Shown piece after piece: positions 1-6,098 of a stretch of 10,747 bases of DNA (positions within the stretch are counted from its first letter, which is position 1; each line of letters opens with the position of its first letter). Source of the DNA: Flavobacterium psychrophilum. GTDB taxonomy: Bacteria > Bacteroidota > Bacteroidia > Flavobacteriales > Flavobacteriaceae. Location of the stretch: contig CAMCTL010000124.1 of assembly GCA_945878515.1 (NCBI GenBank), forward strand, positions 1-10,747. The letters are read 5' to 3'. The notes under the pieces were generated by a model, which had not been told where the DNA came from, ran no database searches, and saw nothing but the letters and a program-made list of their open reading frames with translations. A program made the translations under genes and the position numbers.

Positions 1-210
1 TTCGTTGAAAACCACTCTTGCTTGATAATTTCCAAAAGGGTCTTGTTGCCAATTGATAAAATGACTTTCTGGATAAATTTTAAAGGAATAAGCTTCAATT
101 GCCGTGCGAGAATGAGCGGCTGGTCTAAGCCTGAAAATATGAGGAAATAGCTTTACACTGCGATCAAATTTGTAAGCTGTTTTGTGTGAAATGGCTATTT
201 TTATGGACAT
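1..210 (-). CDS. Transglutaminase-family protein (large DUF2126 type), N-terminal fragment
   Basis: The reading frame opens at an ATG at 208-210 and runs off the left edge, leaving 70 visible residues. The fragment begins MSIKIAISHKTAYKFDRS and contains HIFRLRPAAHSRT and NWQQDPFGNY. I recognise this as the bacterial transglutaminase N-terminal region (Bact_transglu_N), specifically the version at the start of the very large (about 1100-residue) proteins that combine a transglutaminase-like fold with DUF2126. The catalytic Cys-His-Asp triad lies further downstream and is not in the window. In other genomes this family is often found near alpha-E-domain and circularly permuted ATP-grasp proteins in a presumed peptide-modification cluster, which cannot be checked here. 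A TAnnTTTG element ends one base before the ATG, so the transcript may be almost leaderless. The family call is firm from sequence resemblance; the function of the whole protein is not established. Confidence 0.82.
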   Translation of the reverse strand, partial: MSIKIAISHKTAYKFDRSVKLFPHIFRLRPAAHSRTAIEAYSFKIYPESHFINWQQDPFGNYQARVVFNE

Positions 211-211
211 A

Positions 212-219
212 CAAAAGTA
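212..219 (-). promoter_or_regulatory. Bacteroidota -7 element just before the transglutaminase-family start codon
   Basis: On the minus strand the octamer TACTTTTG matches the Bacteroidota -7 consensus TAnnTTTG exactly and ends one base before the ATG at 208-210. If used, transcription would start at or next to the start codon, giving a leaderless or near-leaderless mRNA. I see no TTG at the preferred 17-23 base distance (the nearest good one is 26 bases away), so the call rests on one element only. Confidence 0.4.
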
Positions 220-422
220 TTTTTTATAACATTATTGGATAACTACAAATATTGAAAAAAAATCACTATTTATCGAATTTATATGATAATAATTAATCTG
301 TTTTGGATATAAATAACCTCAAATCGATAAAATCAAGTTTTTATTTTAAGAATAATGCAAATTATTTAAAACACCCATAAACAATTCACAGAAAACCCAC
401 GACAGATAACCCTAACCTCAAG

Positions 423-454
423 CTTCTAACTTCTAACTTCTAACCTCTAACCTA
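423..454. repeat. 7-base tandem repeat, about 4.5 copies
   Basis: Reading the plus strand, CTTCTAA occurs three times in a row (423-443), followed by CCTCTAA (444-450) and a partial CCTA (451-454). The last unit overlaps the stop codon of the GYF_2-domain gene (452-454), so on that gene's strand the repeat begins with the TAG and continues as GTTAGAG/GTTAGAA-like heptamers. Degenerate relatives (AACCCTAACCTC) extend left to about 409. It lies in the 241-base gap between two genes in the same orientation. Confidence 0.85.
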
Positions 455-1174
455 TTTCGGTATTTTTTCCAGTTCCAGTTTCAATTGATTGGATTCTTTT
501 TTGAGTTCATCCATTACAATTTTTATAGAGTCCATGTTTTTTTGTAGCAAATCCATTTGTTCTTTCTTTTCTGCAGCAGTTCTCAACATTTTAAAGCCCG
601 AGGAGTTTTGTAATTTTTCCTCAGTGTCAACTAAACTATCTTGATAATCAGACAAAAGTTTTTCTATTTCTAAAAGCCGGTTATTAGTATTTTGCGCAAG
701 TTCTCTTGCTTTTTGTTCGGCTTCTATTTTTTCTTGTATTGCAGCTTGAATTTTTCGTTCCTCTAATTCTTTTTGTTTCAGTTCAAATTGGTAGTTTTCG
801 ACTTCGGTTTTTTTATTTTTTAGTTTTAATTCTCGACTTCTGTTTTCTTCAATGTTTTTCAAAACAGTAATTCCAATTAAGACCACAACAGCAGCGCAAA
901 CGATAAAAAAAACATTTTGAGACAAACCCAGAATTTTGCGGTCTTCTTTTTTGGTGGCTACTTTGGGTGTCGGCTGGCGTGTTTCAAACAAAGGAAAGGC
1001 TGGTGGATTTACCACGAAAAGTTGGTTGAGTTCGGGTATTTCGCCAGCGGTTTTCCAGTGCAACATCCCTTCGAACCAGACTGGGCTTGCTTTGGTAATG
1101 TTTTTGGCTTTTAACTCCTCTATATCAAAAGGACCGCTGCTTTCAGTTCCGTTGTGTAGATAGTATTTTTTCAT
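452..1174 (-). CDS. GYF_2-domain membrane protein with long coiled coil
   Basis: A 240-residue protein of unknown function. Residues 1-54 form a GYF_2 domain (DUF4339): YYLHNGTESSGPFDIEEL, then ASPVWFEGMLHW, with the typical GP and W-x-x-G-M-x-x-W spacing. In this family the domain is thought to bind proline-rich or peptide ligands. A proline-containing linker (57-71) follows, then one hydrophobic segment at about 87-105 (NVFFIVCAAVVVLIGITVL) that should span the inner membrane. Residues 108-238 are almost entirely charged, Lys/Glu/Gln/Leu-rich helix, very likely a coiled coil. With basic residues (KKEDRK) before the membrane segment, the GYF_2 domain is probably cytoplasmic and the coiled coil periplasmic, but that is inference. 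The start is supported by the domain beginning immediately at the ATG and by a promoter 20 bases upstream. There is no Shine-Dalgarno sequence. It appears to be a single-gene transcription unit unrelated to the defence operon. Confidence 0.85.
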   Translation of the reverse strand: MKKYYLHNGTESSGPFDIEELKAKNITKASPVWFEGMLHWKTAGEIPELNQLFVVNPPAFPLFETRQPTPKVATKKEDRKILGLSQNVFFIVCAAVVVLIGITVLKNIEENRSRELKLKNKKTEVENYQFELKQKELEERKIQAAIQEKIEAEQKARELAQNTNNRLLEIEKLLSDYQDSLVDTEEKLQNSSGFKMLRTAAEKKEQMDLLQKNMDSIKIVMDELKKESNQLKLELEKIPK

Positions 1175-1194
1175 TGTTGTTCAATCGATTTTTT

Positions 1195-1224
1195 CAAAAC
1201 TACAATCATTTTTTGATACTTCAA
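1195..1224 (-). promoter_or_regulatory. Bacteroidota-type promoter for the GYF_2-domain gene
   Basis: On the minus strand TTG (1222-1224, in the context AATTTTG), then 19 bases, then TAGTTTTG (1195-1202) match the Bacteroidota consensus TTG-N17-23-TAnnTTTG in both elements and in spacing. The -7 element ends 20 bases before the ATG at 1172-1174, implying a 5' leader of roughly 10-15 bases. Confidence 0.65.
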
Positions 1225-1359
1225 AATTTAAAGGAAGCTTGATTCTTTTTTGCGCGTAATTTTGTTCGTCTGGAAATTATGGGAACATTGAGCTTATTTT
1301 TCAAACCATTAAGAAATTTTGGTTCAATGTCGTTTAGTTAAGACATTTAGCCGTGATTT

Positions 1360-1389
1360 TTAATAGTAATGCGGGAGCTTTACTATTAA
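1360..1389. repeat. Hairpin 1 of the nested element (10-bp stem, 10-base loop)
   Basis: TTAATAGTAA (1360-1369) and TTACTATTAA (1380-1389) are perfect complements enclosing the loop TGCGGGAGCT (1370-1379). The loop is complementary at 9 of 10 positions to the loop of the hairpin at 1445-1480, and the two hairpins read as inverted copies of each other with different stem sequences. Confidence 0.8.
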
Positions 1390-1407
1390 TCCCGAAAGTT
1401 TTCGTGA

Positions 1408-1443
1408 GTATCGAGAAGCCTATAGTAGTAAAGTTCTCGATAC
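1408..1443. repeat. Hairpin 2 of the nested element (10-bp stem, 16-base loop)
   Basis: GTATCGAGAA (1408-1417) and TTCTCGATAC (1434-1443) are perfect complements around a 16-base loop. The loop's last eight bases, TAGTAAAG (1426-1433), are also complementary to CTTTACTA at 1378-1385 inside hairpin 1, so an alternative pairing is possible. Confidence 0.8.
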
Positions 1444-1444
1444 A

Positions 1445-1480
1445 TTTTATTAAAAAAAGCTACCGCATTTTTTAATAAAA
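1445..1480. repeat. Hairpin 3 of the nested element (13-bp stem, 10-base loop)
   Basis: TTTTATTAAAAAA (1445-1457) and TTTTTTAATAAAA (1468-1480) are perfect complements around the loop AGCTACCGCA (1458-1467). The stem is entirely A/T, so it does not look like a standard GC-rich intrinsic terminator, although it could slow or end transcription of the exonuclease gene that stops at 1621. Confidence 0.8.
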
Positions 1481-1620
1481 CACTCGAACAGACGATGACG
1501 TATCCTTAACTAAAATACATTGAATTAAGATTCATTAAGCATCCTAAAACTTAATTTTCTTATTAATCTTAATGGTTTATTTAGGGTAAGTGTTAGCTTT
1601 GCACAAAACCCGATGCAACC

Positions 1621-2991
1621 TTAATTTTCAATTTGTTTTATTTTAAAGGGATACTTTTCTTTATAAGCTTTAATTAATTGCATAATATATGCATTGCTCC
1701 GATAAGGTGTAACATAATCTTTTAAATCTTCTATTGTATTGATTACGATGTCCGACGTGATGTAGCCCATTCCATAAAAGTGACCTTTCTCCACCCAAAT
1801 GCAGCTTTGTTCATTTGGAGCTCGTCCTTTATCTATGATGGCAAAACTTTCTTTATGTGACGTTAAATGGTCTAATGCATTTTCGACTTGGGTATTGTGG
1901 TATTCAATTTGTGGAAGGTCTTTTGCAATAGAATCTTGGGCAAATGCTGCACATTCATTGGTGCCGAAATTACAAAATCTGGTATCGATATCAAATTGCA
2001 CAGTTAAATACCGCAGCGTATTGATACCTTCATAAATGCTATTAAAGGAGGCTACACAAGTTTGAAATTTACTAAGTTTTCCAACAGCAAGGTATTTGTA
2101 ACCATTTCGCGCTTCATAAGAATGCAAGCCAAATTTTGGTTCAAAGCGCTTTAAAGCCCTGTTGTATTTTGGCCAGAGTTTATTAATCTCAGTACATTCA
2201 AGTAGTAAAGCCATTAGTTCAGTTGCACAAATTTCGAAAGATATATTGTGAATTTCCTTTAAGAAGTTTTGTCTCTGCGCATTAATGTTGTTCCCCGTGA
2301 AATGGGAAGCCACCCGTTTTTTTATGTTGATGGCTTTGCCAACGTAAATCACTTGTTTGTCATAATTATAAAAATAGTATACACCTGTTTTTTCTGGTAA
2401 ATTTTCAAAATCTTCTGGCGGTAGGTTGGGAGGAAGCCTTTGGTCTTGTGCTGTATTCTTGATCATTTTTGAGAGCTCGCCATCAACATCCCATTCAAAT
2501 AATTTTGAAAGTAATATAGCAGTAGCAGCGGCATCGCCACCAGCTCTATGCTGATTAATCAGCTTGATATCTAAGGAGCGACATAGATTTCCCAAACTAT
2601 AAGAACTTAAACCGGGTTTTATTTTTCTTGTGGCGCGAACAGTACATAATTTGCGTGCCGTCCATTTAAAACCGCTTTCTTCCAGTTGATGACGCACAAA
2701 AGAATAATCAAAATTAACATTATGAGCGACAAATATTCTATCGGTAAGCATGTCCAATATTTTTTCAGCGACATCATCAAAAATGGGCGCATCACGCACC
2801 ATGTCGTCATTGATTCCGGTTAATGCAAAAATGGGTAGCGGTATTTCCTTTTGAGGATTAATAAGTGTTTCCCAGCGGTCTATTACTTCATTACCATCAA
2901 AGATGATGATAGCAATTTCAGTAATACGGCTATATTTCGCATTACCGCCAGTGGTTTCTATATCTACAATTGCGTATTCTTGTTTTTTCAT
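1621..2991 (-). CDS. DEDDh exonuclease (DnaQ-like) fused to a GIY-YIG nuclease domain
   Basis: A 456-residue two-nuclease protein, probably cytoplasmic and acting in DNA repair. Residues 5-165 are a DnaQ/pol III epsilon-type 3'-5' exonuclease with all expected acidic residues visible: Exo I DIETTGG (D10, E12), Exo II AHNVNFDYSFV (D95), and Exo III HRAGGD (H148, D153), which makes it the DEDDh class. Residues 200-285 are a UvrC/Cho-type GIY-YIG domain: GVYYF and YVGKA (216-220), KKRV with R226, and LLLECTEINKLWPKYN with the probable catalytic Glu265. The last 170 residues match nothing I can name. The same fusion is known in Bacteroidota and other phyla, where it is annotated as an exonuclease-domain protein or loosely as a pol III epsilon subunit. 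It is unlikely to be the replicative proofreading subunit. The start is supported because the exonuclease fold begins at residue 6. Its promoter was not found; the repeat array at 3103-3211 lies 112 bases upstream. Confidence 0.9.
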   Translation of the reverse strand: MKKQEYAIVDIETTGGNAKYSRITEIAIIIFDGNEVIDRWETLINPQKEIPLPIFALTGINDDMVRDAPIFDDVAEKILDMLTDRIFVAHNVNFDYSFVRHQLEESGFKWTARKLCTVRATRKIKPGLSSYSLGNLCRSLDIKLINQHRAGGDAAATAILLSKLFEWDVDGELSKMIKNTAQDQRLPPNLPPEDFENLPEKTGVYYFYNYDKQVIYVGKAINIKKRVASHFTGNNINAQRQNFLKEIHNISFEICATELMALLLECTEINKLWPKYNRALKRFEPKFGLHSYEARNGYKYLAVGKLSKFQTCVASFNSIYEGINTLRYLTVQFDIDTRFCNFGTNECAAFAQDSIAKDLPQIEYHNTQVENALDHLTSHKESFAIIDKGRAPNEQSCIWVEKGHFYGMGYITSDIVINTIEDLKDYVTPYRSNAYIMQLIKAYKEKYPFKIKQIEN

Positions 2992-3102
2992 TTTCTTATC
3001 AGTAATTCTTGCTTGAACGTATTTCTTTATAACCCTGGAATTTTTTTGTTCTAATGTAAAGAATTAAAGTTTCATAAAAGCCATAGCATCAAAAATTATA
3101 TT

Positions 3103-3211
3103 TGCATTCTAAAATACTGCATTCTAAAAATAGAATGCACTAAAACAGAATGCAATTATTGCATTTTAAAATAATGCATTTTAAAAATAGAATGCAATAT
3201 TTTAGAATGCA
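3103..3211. repeat. Symmetric array of eight 9-base half-sites (FFRRFFRR)
   Basis: The half-site is TGCATTCTA (F) or its complement TAGAATGCA (R), with TGCATTTTA and CAGAATGCA as one-base variants. F copies begin at 3103, 3118, 3160 and 3175; R copies begin at 3131, 3146, 3188 and 3203. Start-to-start spacings are 15, 13, 15, 14, 15, 13, 15, so the array is mirror-symmetric about position 3157. It is also a 52-base unit repeated directly 57 bases apart. The outer 24-base arms (3103-3126 and 3188-3211) are complementary at 23 of 24 positions, and 3118-3139 alone is a perfect 9-bp hairpin with an AAAA loop. It lies upstream of the exonuclease/GIY-YIG gene and 269 bases beyond the end of res. 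Function is unknown; a multimeric operator, a mobile palindromic repeat or a structured RNA are all possible. Confidence 0.85.
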
Positions 3212-3252
3212 GAAAATAAAAATCTAAAATTTTGACTTGATATTAATATTGG

Positions 3253-3479
3253 TCGTTTTTTTTTAAACGATGCGAGATGTAGTTTGCAAATTGGGGGTGA
3301 AAACAAATGTGCTGGGTACGAAGTTGGGAGACATTTGTACAGCAACCGCTTGTACTACGAACGTTTTGGTTTTATGGAAGACTTTGGGGAGCGGAGCGTT
3401 AACTTGTTTGCTATATTGGTTTTTTTTTGCGGTGGTCTGCGCATTGAAAAAAATACAAATGTACCAGCAAATACTTTGG
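3253..3479. other. Gene-free, G-richer stretch next to the end of res
   Basis: This stretch is visibly richer in G on the plus strand than its surroundings. It starts at a small inverted repeat, TCGTTT (3253-3258) and AAACGA (3265-3270), separated by T6. It contains the inverted pair ACAAATGT (about 3304-3311) and ACATTTGT (about 3332-3339), and another ACAAATGT near 3455, so TACAAATGT-type sequence recurs. Short plus-strand reading frames here (3270-3503, 3284-3487) run into the res gene antisense and look like no protein I know. It may be a dispersed intergenic repeat, the scar of an insertion at the edge of the defence operon, or a transcription-end region. The 2992-3102 part of the same gap shows nothing I can name. 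Confidence 0.4.
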
Positions 3480-6095
3480 CTAAATGACTCTAATGATGTT
3501 TAAAAAGTCTTCTAATTTATAGGCTCCGTCAACTGTCCTTCTTTCATAAACCATGAAGTAGCGATAGTTGTTTCCGGCTTTACTAGCCCAAAGTCCGCCA
3601 AGTCTTATTTTTTGCTCTGCGTCTAAGTGGTCGCCTTTTGTTTCTAATAAAATGGTCTTACCGCTTTTTGTTTGAATGATGAAGTCCGGATAATGATTTA
3701 CAAATCCATTAATTCTAAAACCTTTGCGTTCTATGTTTCTTGTCCAGAAAGCAATGTTTGTCATGTTACCAATTTCATTGATTACACGTTCTTCGTATCC
3801 GTTCATACTTCCTTCTTTCTCGTATAGCGATTTTGTGATGTCTTTTGCCGTGTCGCCTGGTGAAATGCTTTTTGGTAAAGTGAAGGATGATTTAATAAAT
3901 ACTTTGTCAGTGTCTAAAAAGTCTTTGAATTTCTTCTCTGCAAATTGCTCTGAAAGAGCAATGATTTTATACTTTATTTTGTCTTTGTAAGTGTATTCGT
4001 TGCCCGCTAGGTCGCTAAACTGTTCGTCCTTGAAATCTTCCAAAATTCTGTTAATGTATTTTTCAATTTCTTTGTCTGGAATTGGAAACATATTGCCAAT
4101 TAAATCCATCAAGCGTTTTGTAAAGTTCTTTATTCTGCTGTCTTTTCTTGATGGGTCTAGAATGTAAGCTATTACACTCTCTTTTACTTGTCCGTCAAGC
4201 CTAACAAATGTTGGAGTATGTTCCTTTTTAGTTTCGTCTAGGTCAACTTTGTAGAGTTCTGCGGAAATGCTATCAAAAGCGATGTTGGTGTCGGCTTTGC
4301 TCAACGCAAAATCTTCTAAAAGATTTTCTTTTTCTAAAGGCAATTCTTCTTCTTTTTTTCCGAACAAGTCGTTGGCAGGAACTTTTAAATAAAACTGTGG
4401 TAAATAAATTTGTTCTGCCTGTTCTTGGAAAATGTCTTTAATGGGGTATGTTTTCACAAGCTGTTGTATTTCGTTTGGCAAAGCCGTTGTGTTGTTTGCT
4501 TCCATTTCGGAAACTGTTTTTTCAAAGGCTTCATTTTGTTCTATTGCTGATTTTTCAATTTCCGAAACTGTTGTGTTTGATAATTCAGTTTCCGAAGGAA
4601 CTGAAATTCTTGATGTGTCAATGTCAGAAGTAATATCTTCTGATGTTTCTTCGGTTGTTGGGAAAACAGTTAATTGTTGTAATGGGTCTTGTTTCTTGGC
4701 TTCTTCTAACATTGCTGGGTCAGCCAACTTATAATCTTTGTCGCTGAAACCTGCTTTGTTCAAGCCTTTCACAATGTTGTCTAATGTGTCAAGGAATTTT
4801 GATGATGCAGTTAAAACATAACTCAAATTGAGTAATGGAAAGTTGTGTTTCATTACATAAGGTTGGCGTAAAACTCTGCCCAAAATTTGTTCAACATCAA
4901 CTGCTGAACTTTTGTCTGCCAATGATGCTAATATGTAAGCAAACGGACAGTCCCAACCTTCTTTTAATGCGTTGATGGTAATGATATAACGGACTTCACA
5001 TTCTTTGCTCATTAAGTCAATGCCTTTTATTTCATTGACGTTTGCGGTTTTTATTTTGATTTGTTCGGCAGGAATTTTTAACTCAATGAGTTTTTCTTTC
5101 AGTTTCTGAACATTTGATTTTTCTTCTTCTTCGTTCAAAAAGTTTTTGCCGTTTTTGGGTTGTGCTTGAAACAACACAATTGGACGAATGTATTTACCGC
5201 CTTTCCTTTCTTCTTCGATGGCTTGAAGCTCCAAACGCTTTTGAAGTTGCAAGCTGGAATTGATTACTTCTGTTTTGTCTTGATGGTTGTAAACAATTAC
5301 AGGAAGTTTCACCATGTTTTCCTTCTTCAATTCTAAAGCATCAATGAAACTGACAATGTTGCTGTTTCTTCGCGGAGTGGCTGTAAGGTCAAGAATAAAA
5401 CAAGGATTAAATGCGGTGAGCATATCCACACTTAAATTAGTTTCTGCGTTGTGGCTTTCGTCCACCACTACCATTGGGTTTAAGTATTGCATTACTTTCA
5501 TCAACGATATTTCCTCGTCTTTGCCTAAAAGCGTTTCAAAAGATTGTAGCGAACCGTTTTGCTCAAATACTTTTCGACCTTCTTTATTGGCAGTTCTGAT
5601 GCTGTCAAAACTCAAAACAAAAATATTTAATAACTCTTTTACCGAAGTTGCGTTAAAGCCGCATCCTTGCAATAATGAAGCTTTATCAAATACTTCAACT
5701 TTGTTGCCGAAATGAGAATTTATTTTTTGTCGGTAAGGATGATTGTTGTCTTTGAGGTTTTTAATGGTTTGGTCTAAAATAGTAATAGATGGAACCAACC
5801 AAACAACCGCTTTGGGTTTGTCGTAAGCAAAGGCATCAAAAATAGTTTTGATTGCGTTGCATGCTATAAAGGTTTTGCCTCCTGCCGTTGGCACTTTCAC
5901 ACAAATATGTGGCACTCGTGCTACATTATTTTTGTAGGGTTCAATGGCGGTGCCAACAAACGGAAACAATGGTGTTTTTGGGTGCTTTGCCCAAAAATTA
6001 TAAAAAGCTTCTTTCACATCTTTGGTCTCTTGCACTTGCTCCAAAAACAAGGAAAGATCATTTATTACTTGCTGTTGATAGGGTTTTAGTTCCAT
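3480..6095 (-). CDS. res: Type III restriction-modification system, restriction subunit (Res)
   Basis: An 871-residue superfamily 2 helicase plus nuclease that should translocate on or scan DNA using ATP and cut unmethylated DNA together with Mod. Motifs in order: Q-motif region KPYQQQVI (4-11), Walker A PTAGGKT (69-75), Walker B VVVDESHNAE (D212-H215), motif III LTATPRR (237-243), motif V ALKEGWDC (376-383), motif VI QILGRVLRQP (403-412). The C-terminal PD-(D/E)xK nuclease is intact: HYPDF (D804) then LLETKG (E818, K820). Residues about 470-545 form a Ser/Thr/Glu-rich linker between helicase and nuclease halves. Length is somewhat below the roughly 970 residues of the EcoP1I/EcoP15I Res proteins. 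The ATG lies 3 bases after the stop codon of the helicase gene, so it is the last gene of the operon. The PF04851-type family is certain; assigning it to type III rests on the mod gene in the same operon, from which it is separated by two other genes. Confidence 0.9.
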   Translation of the reverse strand: MELKPYQQQVINDLSLFLEQVQETKDVKEAFYNFWAKHPKTPLFPFVGTAIEPYKNNVARVPHICVKVPTAGGKTFIACNAIKTIFDAFAYDKPKAVVWLVPSITILDQTIKNLKDNNHPYRQKINSHFGNKVEVFDKASLLQGCGFNATSVKELLNIFVLSFDSIRTANKEGRKVFEQNGSLQSFETLLGKDEEISLMKVMQYLNPMVVVDESHNAETNLSVDMLTAFNPCFILDLTATPRRNSNIVSFIDALELKKENMVKLPVIVYNHQDKTEVINSSLQLQKRLELQAIEEERKGGKYIRPIVLFQAQPKNGKNFLNEEEEKSNVQKLKEKLIELKIPAEQIKIKTANVNEIKGIDLMSKECEVRYIITINALKEGWDCPFAYILASLADKSSAVDVEQILGRVLRQPYVMKHNFPLLNLSYVLTASSKFLDTLDNIVKGLNKAGFSDKDYKLADPAMLEEAKKQDPLQQLTVFPTTEETSEDITSDIDTSRISVPSETELSNTTVSEIEKSAIEQNEAFEKTVSEMEANNTTALPNEIQQLVKTYPIKDIFQEQAEQIYLPQFYLKVPANDLFGKKEEELPLEKENLLEDFALSKADTNIAFDSISAELYKVDLDETKKEHTPTFVRLDGQVKESVIAYILDPSRKDSRIKNFTKRLMDLIGNMFPIPDKEIEKYINRILEDFKDEQFSDLAGNEYTYKDKIKYKIIALSEQFAEKKFKDFLDTDKVFIKSSFTLPKSISPGDTAKDITKSLYEKEGSMNGYEERVINEIGNMTNIAFWTRNIERKGFRINGFVNHYPDFIIQTKSGKTILLETKGDHLDAEQKIRLGGLWASKAGNNYRYFMVYERRTVDGAYKLEDFLNIIRVI

Positions 6096-6098
6096 GGG

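Larger units (their letters stand above)
1303..1578. repeat. MITE-like intergenic element of nested inverted repeats
   Basis: This fills most of the gene-free gap 1175-1620. The outermost arms are AAACCATTAAGA (1303-1314) and its perfect complement TCTTAATGGTTT (1567-1578). A second arm pair, 1323-1342 and 1505-1524, matches at 18 of 20 positions (left arm begins TTCAATG and ends TTTAGTTAAG). Between the second arms lie three hairpins (1360-1389, 1408-1443, 1445-1480) and a TATCGAG...ACTCGAACAGACG stretch. The right outer arm is separated from the inner arm by 42 bases against 8 on the left, so one side carries an insertion or the other a deletion. No open reading frame and no obvious target-site duplication is present. 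From memory, intergenic repeats of this flavour are common in Flavobacterium; I cannot confirm the family here. The rest of the gap, 1225-1302 and 1579-1620, shows nothing I can name. Confidence 0.7.

Noticed and set aside
269..331. TTTATCGA (269-276) and TCGATAAA (324-331) as a hairpin or operator
   Set aside because: Only 8 A/T-rich bases pair across a 47-base loop in very AT-rich DNA; this is expected by chance.
1445..1480. Hairpin 3 as a standard rho-independent terminator
   Set aside because: The stem is wholly A/T with no GC clamp, and it belongs to the larger inverted-repeat element, so a terminator role cannot be asserted.
1592..1620. Intrinsic terminator just after the exonuclease stop codon
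   Set aside because: TTGCA/TGCAA can form only a 5-bp stem and is not followed by a T-run on the minus strand.
2992..3102. Promoter of the exonuclease/GIY-YIG gene
   Set aside because: On the minus strand I found only near-misses to TAnnTTTG (for example TACATTAG, and TATAATTTTTG with wrong spacing) and no matching TTG, so no promoter is called.
3103..3211. Possible CRISPR array
   Set aside because: The repeated units are 9 bases, alternate in orientation and have 4-6 base spacers that are not unique sequence; no cas gene is present.
3270..3503. Plus-strand reading frames of 77 and 67 residues (3270-3503 and 3284-3487)
   Set aside because: They overlap each other in different frames, run antisense into the end of res, have no recognisable domain and no TAnnTTTG promoter at a sensible distance; they look like chance frames in a G-rich stretch.
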